From contig JASXTE010000009.1 in assembly GCA_030280995.1 (NCBI GenBank), positions 2,140,501 to 2,204,500 on the forward strand: a stretch of 64,000 nt of DNA, read 5' to 3'. The position numbers and the translations under genes are program-made. The notes beneath the pieces are model-generated. The model was not told the origin of the DNA, searched no databases, and saw nothing but the letters and a program-made list of their open reading frames with translations. Positions within the stretch are counted from its first letter, which is position 1, and each line of letters opens with the position of its first letter. Below are positions 1 to 11,300 of the stretch, one piece after another. This DNA is from Hemileia vastatrix. Taxonomy: Eukaryota > Basidiomycota > Pucciniomycetes > Pucciniales > Zaghouaniaceae.

Positions 1-130
1 TTAACTGTATTATCATTGTATATAGTACTGTTATTATGGACAAAAGACAAGTCAGGAGTATCTACTCTAAAATCTAAATTTCTTAAATCCTCCTCTATTT
101 TTTGTACAGATTTAACATCAATAGAATTAC

Positions 131-181
131 CTATATTGTAATTTTCAGTATGTGTCCAATCTGAGAGGGTAGTTTACTTAC
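131..181 (-). other. Intron-like GTAAGT...TATAG segment at the end of the overlapping ORF
   Basis: On the minus strand GTAAGT overlaps the TGG-TAA end of the overlapping ORF, followed 51 bp later by ATATAG before GTAAT, with ACTGA as a possible branch site. The same arrangement (58 bp, with CTAAC or CTGAC) occurs at the same place in both other family-A copies. Confidence 0.35.
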
Positions 182-639
182 CAAGGGATGGTTTCCAGTC
201 CTGATTTTTGGCGCTTTTTTCCCTTGTAAGGGTGAGCTGAGGAAGTCAGATGAGGGGGTGGATCCCTGTTGCAACTGTGGCTTGTCCACTGTTGGTGAAA
301 CCAGTCCCATTTCCATTTGTCTACCAGGATTTTCTCCTCGGAGTGAGTGGACCCTCCTTGGTTAGGGGGTTGCTGATTTGATTGACTGTGCTGCCCTCCC
401 TTTAATTCTGCCATTGCCTGATTCATCTGCTGAAATCCTACCTTGCAATTGTTTTGCAACTGCTCTACTTCTTTGAACATGAGAGATTTTGATTCCTCCA
501 ACTTCAGAACCTGTTTGGCCAGGTGGGACAGTTGATCCTGAAGAGGAGGAGATGTCTTTTTTATAGTTATCTTTTTTAAGAGGGCTTCCTTTTCCTCTAT
601 ACTCATGCTTTCTGGCTGGGGGTACTGTTGTCCCTCCAT
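178..639 (-). CDS. Overlapping ORF in the +1 frame of gag (diverged copy)
   Basis: An open frame of 153 codons, read in the +1 frame relative to the Gag frame starting at 724. It aligns along its whole length with the 149-codon overlapping ORFs of the two full-length family-A elements. Shared blocks are MEGQ at the start, an SMS-EE-E--LLK block, IKK, a predicted helical/coiled-coil stretch (about 15-75), GF--(M/V)NQA, KWKWDW (about residues 108-113), HPYKGK (about 136-141) and a terminal PW. An upstream ATG at 699 is in frame, but MEGQ at 639 is the start conserved in all copies. The frame is uninterrupted while the main Gag frame here has an in-frame stop, which argues that the protein is real. 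The basic tail could bind nucleic acid; function unknown. Confidence 0.6.
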   Translation of the reverse strand: MEGQQYPQPESMSIEEKEALLKKITIKKTSPPLQDQLSHLAKQVLKLEESKSLMFKEVEQLQNNCKVGFQQMNQAMAELKGGQHSQSNQQPPNQGGSTHSEEKILVDKWKWDWFHQQWTSHSCNRDPPPHLTSSAHPYKGKKRQKSGLETIPW

Positions 640-724
640 GGTGATGTCCTGGAAAGTTTTTGTTAGCTTTAGACCTGGTATTATAAGCAGGCTGTTCACT
701 TACACTATCCTGGGGAGCAGTCAT

Positions 725-1235
725 ATTGTTCAGAATAACAATATTTTACGTCTACAAAAGGAAAAAACTCTATGGAATTAGTAGACAAAAGATATTAGTA
801 ATTATATTACCAATAAAAAAGCAATGGAGCTTACCCTGAATTTATATCTTTATTTATTTAAATAAAATATAAGAAAAATTCGAAAAAATCTATTAAAAAT
901 ATTATAATAAGTTTAACTAGACCTCTATAAGGGTGAATAATTAGCTTACCAAGCTTTAGCCAAATACCAATTTCATTGGGTGTTATATTGGTGTCCAAAT
1001 ACCAAGTGAAATTGGGTTTATATTGGGTACAGTTACTACTGTAAATATCTAATTTTTATGATAAAAAATTAGTACAATTATTATAAGGGTTCTTTTCCGC
1101 AATCAATGAGTTATGATGACCCACTAATATGCAGCAGACCCAAATATTTGGTTAATTTTGAGTTGTACTAAGGTAAAAATCATGTCCCATGGCTTATACT
1201 AAATAATAAGTAAAATATAAGGAAAGAACCCCAAT
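725..1235 (-). other. 5' leader of diverged family-A element, with primer-binding site
   Basis: AT-rich leader between the LTR and gag with no ORF. Next to the LTR, after the two-base spacer AT seen in all family-A copies, the minus strand reads TGGGGTTCTTTCC (about 1221-1233), the expected position of a tRNA primer-binding site. It differs by two bases from TGGGGACCTTTCC in the full-length copies. Confidence 0.55.
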
Positions 1236-2412
1236 TGTCAGTATAGTCTAGTATATAAGTATGATATAATAGTGTTATTTTATGGTCCTACTACTTATTA
1301 ATAAATGATTTAGTGATTAAACCTCAGGGGAAGACTAATAAAATAGTTATACTCAAATAAAACTCACAATACTTGGATTTAAATGCGTGCTAGTGGTGGA
1401 AAATAGAAGAATAAAATATAGTTATAGCTTTTATAAAGATAATATCAATTTTTAAGGGCTTTATAATATATTTCTGAATACTAATAATTGTATTGTAGTG
1501 TTTGTTTGAAGTGTAGTAATTGAATGATGATAATAAACCGTCAAAATCCCTTCTTACTTATACCCAAATCCACTGGAGTGCACAGACCTTCAATCCAGAT
1601 GATGTCACTGCTATCCCCGGCAATTACAGCACTGTGAGGGCCCATCACCTCCCCATGGCGTCCACTTCAAGCATTTTCAACACCCAGACCTCCAGTAAGG
1701 ACCCTCCATCACTATTAATAATAACACAGAGTCATACCATAAATAGAAAACCCAGATAAAAGCGGATACCATAAAGAAACAGGTAAAATAAATAATCAAA
1801 AAGAGATTTAATGAAACTAAAAGCATATAAAGGAAACAAATAAAATTTCCAAGCCCCCAATAACATCCCCAAGCATCCACATTAACCCAAAAACATCTTT
1901 CCAACCCATAAATCCGTGAATAACCATCCAAGGAAGTAATTTTAGTTGTCCAAACTGGGTGTATGCGCCTGATATAGGTGTCTATGCTTCTGTAGGCATT
2001 GTGAGTCCACTGATTTCGTACATATGACCTAAAATAAGCAGAAAAACAAAGGTTATAGGCTATTAAGGGGCTAAAACCCACTTATATACCTAAATATACA
2101 TAATATACTGCATATTTCACTGAATATGAGATTTATGTATACATATAAGCTTATGTATGTCAATAATTACTTCATATCACTTAAGATAAGTATATTATGA
2201 CTCCATTAACACCTTAATAAGTATTATTAGGCCATGGATAAGCTATTTAAACTAATATAAATTATATAATAGAATAATAATTATATATATATATAATAAA
2301 ATAATATATATTATTATTTTAACCTTATTTTTAAGATATAAGCTTAATCTAGTGAAGGTTATCTTATATTAAGCATAAGAAATACTCAGTCCTAAGGATA
2401 TTTAGGCTGACA
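1236..2412 (-). repeat. LTR of diverged family-A element (5' LTR)
   Basis: 1177 bp bounded by TGTCAG and CTGACA, the same inverted ends as the 1.5-kb LTRs of family A. The end-proximal block ACTCAGTCCT-AGGATAT-AGGCTGACA is shared with them. The small ORFs inside (1520-1759 and 1677-2081) look incidental. Confidence 0.8.
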
Positions 2413-2455
2413 GTTATGGTCAATACTGAATTGACAGGGATCCATCTAAGGGGTT
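2413..2455 (-). pseudogene. Remnant of antisense zinc-cluster gene, first codons only
   Basis: From ATG at 2455 the minus strand reads MDPCQFSIDHN. This matches MGPCQYCIDNN, the start of the antisense zinc-cluster gene at 59164, with the second Cys replaced by Ser. The DNA alignment with 59120-59203 continues to the LTR that follows. The family-A LTR cuts the gene at 2412. This shows that a second family-D copy had the same arrangement: antisense gene immediately beside the LTR. Confidence 0.6.
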
Positions 2456-2484
2456 AATTTTGAAAAGTGTTTGAACATGGTGCT

Positions 2485-3548
2485 TGTTAAAGAAGGAAGA
2501 ATGTGAACATTCTTAATTGGAGGGATAATTTATTCATCCAACATTGTCTGGTGCCTTTATTGTGTAGTTTGTTACGGTTTGGTGATGTCTTAAATGACAT
2601 TGTTTTCTGTTTATAGTGTTTTTCTAGATTAACAGGCTAATTATTAAAGCTAAAGAGATGAGGCTATTATCATTAGATAGCCCTTGTTTTTCTGTATATT
2701 TCATTTTTTTTTGGTATTTTTTATATTCTGAGTTTTAGGGGCACTTTTGGTCATTTTTCATTTTTTACTATAACTGTTTAATTTTATTATTTAAGGCTTA
2801 TTTCAAAGACCTTAAGTCTTAGGGCTATGTGCTAATACAATCAGATAGCCCTGTTTCTTCTCTAATATTTATGTCTTTATTATTTTTTAGCTTATTTAAA
2901 GGTTTAAGGTGTTTTCTTTTGTTTTTTAGTTTTTTAGTTTTTTAGTGTTTTATGGCTTCAGGGGGTCTGCCTCCCTCTACTGTAGCATTCTGGGAAGCGC
3001 TTCTAGATAGTTTTTATGCAATTTGGCTGGCTGAAAATTTAAATTAGTTTTTGTAGCATAGATTAATAGATGGGGGTCTGTGTGTCAATACTGAATAAGA
3101 AAATTTGGGGCTACTCAATTTATCATAAAACCATCTGGTAAATAGATCACTGTATCTCACTCAGTTTACACTGTTTTTCGGCCAAAGTTAGCTTTTTTTG
3201 TTTCAAGGTGAGTTCTTCATTTAATTTGACTTTGGCAACTGGTTTCTCTGGTGTAGCTTTGCAACCTGCATCAAGTGTTATTGCTGTTTTCTGTGCAACA
3301 AGTGCATAGTGTTTTGGTTTTCTGGTGTGGATCATTCTGCATTTCAGGATTTCTTTGGTCTGTGGTCTATCTAGGCTACTTTCTTGACTTATTAAGCAGT
3401 CAATAAGCGTGTTTGAAGGGGTATAGTAAAATTCTCTAATTTTCTGTAGCAAATAAATCTCACTTGGTATTTCTCAAAGGGACAGGTGATTTTCTCTCTG
3501 AAACTCCCTTAGTCAAGGCCTATAGCTAGTACTATTGGATTGTCTAAA
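2485..3548 (+). repeat. Family-D LTR (3' LTR of a mostly lost copy)
   Basis: About 1060 bp alignable with 59204-60343 and with the split LTR 3549-4008/13326-13795. Landmarks are the AATTGGAGGG-type start block, CTATTATCATTAGATAGCCC, GGTTTCTCTGGTGTAG and the end block GGCCTATAGCTAGT...GGATTGTCTA. Start and end are placed from the alignment (TGTTAAAG to TCTAAA) and may be off by a few bases. It is followed directly by a second LTR lacking about 150 bp at its start, so two family-D LTRs lie head to tail. Confidence 0.65.
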
Positions 3549-4008
3549 ATGGGCTGAAAATTGAAGCTACAGGGATAAGGCTATTATAATTGGATATACT
3601 AGTTTTTCTCTATATTTTATGTCTTGATGAAATTTTTTATATTCTAAGTTATTAAGGGCACTTTTTGACACTTTTCATTTTTAACTATAACTGTTTAATT
3701 TTTTTTCTTGTTTTTTTCAGCTTACCTTAAGTCTTAGTGCTAAGATCTTAGTACCATTGAAGAGACCTGGTTTTTCTCTATGTCTATGTTATGATGATTT
3801 TTTAGCATATTTTAAGTTTTAAGGAGTTTTCTGTTGTTTTATGGTTTTTTAGTTGTTTCAGTGGTTTCTGGCTTCAGGGGGCCAGCCTGCCTTGGTCATA
3901 GCATGCTGAATAGCCTTTCTAGATGGTTTTTATTAAATTTGGCTTGTATAAATGCAAAGTTATTGGCTGAAGCATAAATTTTTAAATGTTGGTCTGTGTG
4001 TACATTAT
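3549..4008 (+). repeat. Family-D LTR, left half (5' LTR of D1, split by a DNA transposon)
   Basis: Aligns with 2630-3090 and 59345-59860. It lacks the first ~150 bp of the LTR and is interrupted at TAT (4006-4008) by the 9.3-kb CACTA-like element. It continues at 13326. Confidence 0.7.
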
Positions 4009-4055
4009 CACCACGGGAAATCTGGGGGTGAACTGCTAGCAGTTCCCTCTTTTTG
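4009..4055 (+). repeat. Left terminal inverted repeat
   Basis: CACCACGGGAAATCT, a G run, then the perfect 16-bp palindrome GAACTGCTAGCAGTTC, then CCCTC. It pairs with 13280-13325 with only a few mismatches. Confidence 0.8.
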
Positions 4056-4315
4056 AAACTATTAGGAATTTGTCAGGAAACTGTTGGGAAACCATCCTGA
4101 AACTGTCAGAAAGATGTTTTTAAATCTGATGAAAAAACATTGAAAAAATAAACTGTCACAGATTGAATCCAGAACAATCCCTCCTTGAGCAGAGCTTAAG
4201 AACCACATTGAACATCAGTTAATCTCAGGTTTGGCAAAAGGTTGAACAACATCACTTAGCATAACTTAATATTCAAATATTAAACTTGAATATATGTTGC
4301 GTGTATGATATAGAT

Positions 4316-4730
4316 GCATATGCATTTGAATTTGCATGGTGGATACTTATTGCATGCTAAAAATTGATGTGAATTGCCTATCCAAAGTGTATGCATAATG
4401 ACAATGAAGAATAAATATGCTTAAAAAATATGCATAAAAATATGCATAAAAAATATGCATTGTGATTATGCATAAAAAATATGCATATTAAATATGCATA
4501 AAAATATGCATATTAAATATGCATTAAAAATATGCATATTGAATATGCAAAAAAAATGTGCATATACGTATATGAATAAAATATATTAATATGCATATAA
4601 ATCTTTATAATGAATATGCTTATGAATATGCATAAATATGCATAATGATTGAAAAATGCAAAAAAATGATGCTTAACGAGTATATTTTATGCATAAATAG
4701 AAATATGCAATATGAATTCATATTGCATAC
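4316..4730. repeat. Subterminal ATATGCAT array
   Basis: About twenty copies of TATGCAT/ATGCATA, many separated by short A runs, concentrated in ~400 bp just inside the left end. Subterminal arrays of short motifs are the usual binding sites for the TNPA-type protein of CACTA elements; that role here is inference. The right end has only one clear copy near 13068. Confidence 0.6.
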
Positions 4731-5309
4731 AGATAACACTGGCAAACCATTTTGACCAAAACTCATACTAAATTTTCATTCTGGACTAAAGGTGTGAGGG
4801 AAGGAAGAAAAACAGTCCGACGTTAGAAAAATGCTACATGCACTCATTTTGTAGCAGAGCAAATGAGAAGTGCTGAATTATGGTTGGTGCCCATAATTTT
4901 GTATGATATCATAATTTTATTTAATTGTTTTCAATATTGAAAAGACTTTAGGTCGGTTGGTATGGATCTAGCTGTGCCAGGGTCTAATCTAATTATTTTA
5001 ACAATTTCTTAATAATTAACGGGCTTTAATACAAAAACAGGTTGTATTTTTTGTGGGATATTGGATATGATAAGGTCTTTTTAAAAAAGAACTTATATTG
5101 TTTAAAAATATTCCTGAATCAGATGTGGGATAATCACTACAAAAAATTGAAGTACTGTGGGCAATAAAATATATGCACAAGCAGTAATGAAAGGACCAAG
5201 TGAACCCTTTTTGTGCAGTGGGAATCATTAGAGTGGAATTGTGGATGAAAAATATAATTCATTATTACCATTTTATTTAATCAAAAAATTTATAATATTA
5301 AAAAGAACT

Positions 5310-8300
5310 ATTGATTAATTGGTATTTGACCTTTGTGCCTCACTCATCTTTATCATTTGATTGATTTTTGTCACCATTATGTTATTAATATTATAAGTAT
5401 AGCAAAAACTCGTGTGCCAAATGCATACCGGGTGATGTTACACCTTTTATAATATAATTAAATAAAGGTAAAAAAATATGAAAATGATTTGTTTTACAAA
5501 AAATAAATTGATATACAAAAGCAATATGAGGGATAAAAAGGTAAAATTAATCTCAAAGAGATCAATTATGAAAAACAAAATACTAGTAAAATTCTTGCTC
5601 TCAAGTGCCAGTAGAATTGTTGAAAAAAATGGGAGCCATCAGGGCTAAATTGTAATAAGTGACCTTTTTTTTAAAGATAAAAAATTATACACCTGAGGTT
5701 GGGAAGAACAACAGGTGGATGATTCAGCTGAACAAAACTGCTTGTAGTGAAGTTTAATAAAAAATGTTTTTTTGTTGCCATATAGAGAATTGATCCCATC
5801 TGACTGCATGTGACTAAAAGTGTCCAGCACAAGTTCGGCCGAACTTGTGCTGGACACTTTTATGATGGAGAGTAGCTTGGGTGGAAATTTTCTTCAGTTC
5901 GTTCATCTTGTATTTCTCATAAACATGTCTAGTGGTATTTGATCAGTCTGTATCTTTCATATTTATCAACCAATTAATATTTTATCACCATTATATTATA
6001 AATGTTATTAGTATAGCAAAAAATTGTGTGCCAAATGCATACCATGTGAAGTTATACCTTCAATAATTTTTTAAAATAGATGTAAATAAATATGGAAAGG
6101 AATAGTTTTACAAAAATTAAATTGAAATTTAAAAGTAAAAAGAGGAATAAAAGAGTAAAATAAAAGTCAAAGAGTTAAAATATGAAAAAAATACTGGTAA
6201 AATTCCTGCTATCAAGAGCCAGTAGAGGTGTTAAAGCAAATGGGAGCCATCAGGGCTTAATTGTAATAAGTGACCTTTTCTTTAAAGATAAAAAATTATA
6301 CACCTGATATTGGGAAGAACAGCAGGTGGATGATTCAGCTAAAGCAAACTACTTCTAGTGAAATTTGATAAAAAAATTATTTTGTTGCCATACAGAGAAT
6401 TGATCCCATCTGACTTTACATGACCAAAAGTGTCCAGCACAAGTTCAGCCAAACTTGTGCTGGACACTTCTATGATGGAGAGCGGCTGGGGTAGAATTTT
6501 TCTTCAGTTCATCTGGTATTTCTTACAAAAATGTCTACTGGTATTTTATCTTTGTGCCTCACTCATACATATTGTTTGATTAATTTTTTGTCTTAATTAT
6601 ATTATTAATTATAAAAGTATAGAAAATAATTGTGTGCCAAATGCATACTGAGTGATGTTACACATTTTATAATATTATTGAAAAAATGTATAAAAATATT
6701 AAAATAAATTATTTTAAAATTTATTAATTGATATCCAAGAGCAATATGAGGAATAAAAAATTAATTTAAAGCGATCAAATATGAAAAAAGAAATCCAAGT
6801 ATTATTGCTAATATCAAAGGCCAGTAGAGATGTTGAAGCAAATGAGAGCCGTCAGGGTTAAATTGTACTTAATTGATTGTTTTTTAAAGATAAAAAATTG
6901 TGTACCTGTGGTTTGGATGAACTCTAGGTGGATAATTCAGCTATATCAAACTACATCTAGTGAAGTTTCTTATCAAATAATTTTTTTCATTTCCATAGAG
7001 AGAATTGATCCCATCTGACTGCACCTGACCAAAAGTGTCCAGCACAAGTTTGGCCGAACTTGTGCTGGACACTTTTATGATGGAGAGTTGCTAGGGTGCA
7101 GGTCTTCTTCAGTGCAACTGTTATTTTTTTAAAACATGTCAAATGGTATTTGATCTTTCTGTGTTATTCATATTTTATTATCTGATTAATTTTTTGTCAT
7201 TAGAATTTTATTAATTTTATTAGTACAGAAAAAACTTGTGCGCCAAATGCATGCCATGTTATATTACACCTTTTATAATATTATTAAAAAATGTTAAAAA
7301 AGTATGAAAATGATTTCTTTTCCAAAATTATAAATTAATAACCAAATGTAACATGAGTGATAAAAAAGTAAAGTAAAAGAGATCAAATATGAAAAAGAAA
7401 AATTCAAGAAAAATTCCTGCCTTCAAGAGCCAGTAGAGGTGTTGAAACAATGGGTGCCATCAGGGCTAAATTTGATAAAATTTATTTTTTTTAAAGATAA
7501 AAAATTTTTCACCTGAGGTTTGGAAAAACTAAAGGTGGATAATTCAGCCATACCAAACTACTTCTAATGTCATTATTTAGCATTTTTTTTAATTTAATTT
7601 CCACAGAGAGAATTGATCCCATCTGACTTCACCTGAACAAAAGTGTCCAGCACCAGTTCGGCCAAACTTGTGCTGGACACTTTTATGATGGAGAGTAGCT
7701 AGGGTGGAAGTGTTTCTCAGTACATCAGTTTTTTTTTTCACATTTCTATTGGGTTTTTAACTCTTTTTTATCATTCATATTTATCTTATAATTAATTTTT
7801 TGTCACCATATATATTATTAATGTTTCTAGTATAGCAAAAACCTGCATGCCAAATGCAAAATTGGTGATGTTACAACTTTAATAATATTATTATATAAAG
7901 TTAAAAAAATATGAATATGTTTAGTTTTTAAAAAAATAAGTTGATATTTAAAATTAAAAAGAGTAATAGAAAAGTAAAATGAAAATAAATGGGATCAAAT
8001 ACAAAATAAAAAATACAAGTAAAATTTTTACTATCAAGAGCCAGAAGTGGTGTTGGGACAGTTGGGGACCCCTAGGTCAAGACTTGGTCTAAACTTACTT
8101 TTATGTATAGCTAACAAATTTTGAACTGAGGTTTGGACAGACATCCAGGGGACAATTTTACAATATTAAACATTCTTTACTTCAATAATTGAGTGAAATA
8201 TCATTTTTATTGCCATAGAGAGAATTTATTTCATATGACTTCATGCAACCAAAAGTGTCTCCTGCACAAGTTCGGCCGAACTTGTGCTGGACACTTTTAT

Positions 8301-11300
8301 AATTGAGAGTAGGGATACAGAAAATCTTCTTAAACTCAAAAGGTATTTCTTATAAACATTTCCACTGGAATTTGATCTTTCTGTGTCATTTGGTTTTACC
8401 ATTTGATTAATTTTTTGTCATCATTATATTGTTAACATTATTACTATAGTAATAACTTGTGTGAAAAATGCATACCAGGTGGTGTTCCACCTTTAATCAT
8501 ATATTATTAAATAAAGGTATAAGAGTATGAAAATTATTTATTTTAAAAATTAAAAATTGATATCCAAAGCAATATGAGCAATAAAAAAGTGAAATAAAAG
8601 GGATAAAATAAGAAAAAAAATCTAAGGAAAATTCCCACTATCAATAACAAGTAGAGGTGTTTGATCAAATGTGCACCACCAGGGCTAAACTTGCACTATA
8701 TTTTCTTTTTTTTAAACCAAAGAAAGTGTCCTGATGAGTTTTGAAAATTCATCAGGAGGACATTTTGGTAATATCAAACTACTTATTGTGAAATGATTGA
8801 GCAAAATGTCATTTTCATTTCCATAGAGTAAATTTATCTCATCTGACTGCATGCAACCCAAAGTGTCCAGCACAAGTTTGGCCGAACTTATTCTGGACAC
8901 TTTTATGATGGTGAGTATCTAGGGTGCAGGTCTTCTTCAGTTCATCAGGTATTTCTTATAAACAAATCCACTTGTATATGATCTTTCTGTGTCATTCATA
9001 TTTATCATTTGATTCATTGTTTTTCACCATTATAATATTAATGTTATTAGTATTGAAAAAATTTTTAAGCCAAATGCATACTGGGGGATGCTACATCTTT
9101 CATAATCTTATTAAATAAAAGTAAAAAAAATATGAAAATTAGTAGTTTTACAATAAATAAATTGATATTTGAAAGCAAAAACAGGAATAAAAAAGTAAAA
9201 TAACAGTGATTAAATATGAAATTAAACATTCAAATAAAATTTCTGCCATCAAAGATAATTTGAGTTTTCAGACCAAATTTGCATCACCTGTTCTAGATTT
9301 GGAACATGCTTTCTTTTTTTTAAAATTAATAAAAGTGTCCACCTGATGTTTTCCAAAAAATCAGGAGGATAGTATAGCAATATAAAGCTACTTCTTGTGA
9401 AATAATTGAGCAAAAATTCATTTTAACTTCCATTGAGTAAATTTATCCCATCTGACTGCATGCAACCAAAAGTGTCCAGCACAAGCTCAGCTGAAATTGT
9501 GCTGGACACTTTTATGATAAAGAGTAGCTAGGGTGCAAGTCCTCTTCAGTTAATCTTATATTCATTTTAAAAATGTCTATGGGTATTTGATCTTTCTGTG
9601 TCATCCATATTTATTATTTGATTATTTTTTAGTCACCATTATATTATTAATGTTTTTAGTATAGCAAAAAAATGTGTAATGAATGTACACTGGATGATTT
9701 TACAACTTTAATAATATAATATAATAAATATAAAAAAATGTGAAAGTTATCAGTTTTACCAAAATAAAATTGATATTTAAAAGCTAAAGGATAAATAAAA
9801 GGGTAAGATTAAAATTAAAGAGATCAAACATGAAATAAAGATATTAAGTATAATTTCTGCTATCATGAGCCAGTAGAGGCTTCAGAAAAAATGGGCACCA
9901 TCATAGATTAACATGGATCAAATTTACTTTTTACCAAAGGAAAAAATTGTCTACCTTAGGTTTGGACAAACTTCCAGGGGAGAATTTGTCTATATAAAAC
10001 TACTTTCAGTGCAATGATGGAGTGATAATTCAGTCTCATTTCCATAAAAAGAATTGATTGTGTCTGACGGAATGCAACCAAAAGTGTTCAGCACAAGTTT
10101 GGCCAAACTTGTGCTGGACACTTTTATCATGAAGAGTATCCAGGGTGAAAGTCATTTTTAATCATCTGAAATTTCTTATAAACATTTCCACTGTTATTAA
10201 ATCTTTGTGCCTCACTCATATTTATCAATTGATTAATTTTTTGTCACCATTATATTATTAATATTATCAGTATAGCAAAAAATTGTGTGCCAATTTAATA
10301 CTGGGTGATGTTACACCTTTTATAATATTATTAAATAAAGGTAAAAAAATATGAAAATGATTTTTTTTACAAAAAATAAACTTCTATCCAAAAGCGATAT
10401 GAGAGGAATAAAGTAAAATAAAAGAAATCAAAGATAAAAATTAAAATCCAAGTTAAATTCCTGCCATAAACAGAAAAAAGAGATGTTGAATTAAATTAGA
10501 ACAATCAGGGCTAAACTTGCACTAAATTTTCTTTTTTGTAAAAATAAAAAAAAAATCCACTTGAGCTTTACCAAAACTTCAGCATGAAAAATTTGCCATA
10601 TCAAACTACCTCTAGTGTAATTTTTTATCAAAAATATATCTTCATTTCAATAGAGAGAATTGCTCCCATCTGACTGCACTTGACAATAAGTGTCCAGCAC
10701 AAGTTCGGCCAAACTTGTGCTGGACACTTTTTTAATGTAGAGTAGCTAGGGTAGAATTTTTCTTCAGTTCATCTAGTATTTCTTACAAACATGTCTACTG
10801 GTATTTTATATTGTGTTCCTCACTCATTAATATCATTTGATTAATTTTTGGTTGACATTATATTATGTATTTTATAAGTATAGAAAAAACTCATGTGCCA
10901 AATGCATACCAGGTGATTTTATGCCATTTATAATATTATTAAATAAATGTATAAAAATATGAAAATAATTTATTATAAAAATTATTAATTGATATTCAAA
11001 AGCAATATTAGGAATTAAAAATTAAGTTAAAGGGATCAAATATGAAAAAAGAAATCCAAGCAATATTCCTACTATCAAAGGCCAGTAGAGGTGTTGAAGC
11101 GAATGAGAGCCATCAGGGATAAATTGTACTAAATTGACTTTTTTTCAAAGTAAAAAATTGTGTACCTGTGGTTTGGATGAAATCTAGGTAGAAAATTTGG
11201 CTACGTAAAACTACTTCTAGTGAAGTTTTTTATCCAAAAATTTTTTTTCATTGCCATAGCGAGAATTGATCTCATATGACTGCAACTGACCAAAAGTGTC

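Larger units (their letters stand above)
2..724 (-). pseudogene. Gag N-terminal region, main frame, broken
   Basis: The main frame starts at 724 and corresponds to the first ~200 residues of the 1957-codon Gag-Pol at 49135. Shared features are an N-terminal YN-RS/GH-GG block, then QMEMGLV followed by a Gln-rich stretch and SPLQGK. The frame meets TAA just after ...KSATP (362), resumes as RQMEMGLVSP, and stops again at TAG near 131. Downstream residues (IGNSID, then EEDLRNLDF) lie in a further frame, so there are at least one nonsense codon and one indel. Beyond base 1 the gene is cut by the window. The same bases carry the better preserved overlapping frame listed separately. Confidence 0.75.
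1..2412 (-). mobile_element. Diverged family-A Ty3/Gypsy element, 5' part (runs off left edge)
   Basis: Read on the minus strand this is an LTR (1236-2412), a primer-binding region, a leader and the beginning of Gag. The order and several peptide blocks match the two full-length family-A elements at 26.6-36.3 kb and 47.0-56.7 kb. The LTR starts TGTCAG and ends CTGACA as in those copies, and shares the terminal block ACTCAGTCCT followed by GGCTGACA, but the rest is strongly diverged and the LTR is about 330 bp shorter. The rest of the element lies outside the window. GTTAT (2413-2417) would be the flanking target copy, but its partner is not visible. The element interrupts a minus-strand zinc-cluster gene remnant. 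Confidence 0.85.

Noticed and set aside
5645..8900. Short minus-strand ORFs across the palindromic repeats (for example 5645-5857 and 8712-8900)
   Set aside because: They share a few residues because the DNA is repeated, but frames and lengths differ between units, so they are not conserved genes.
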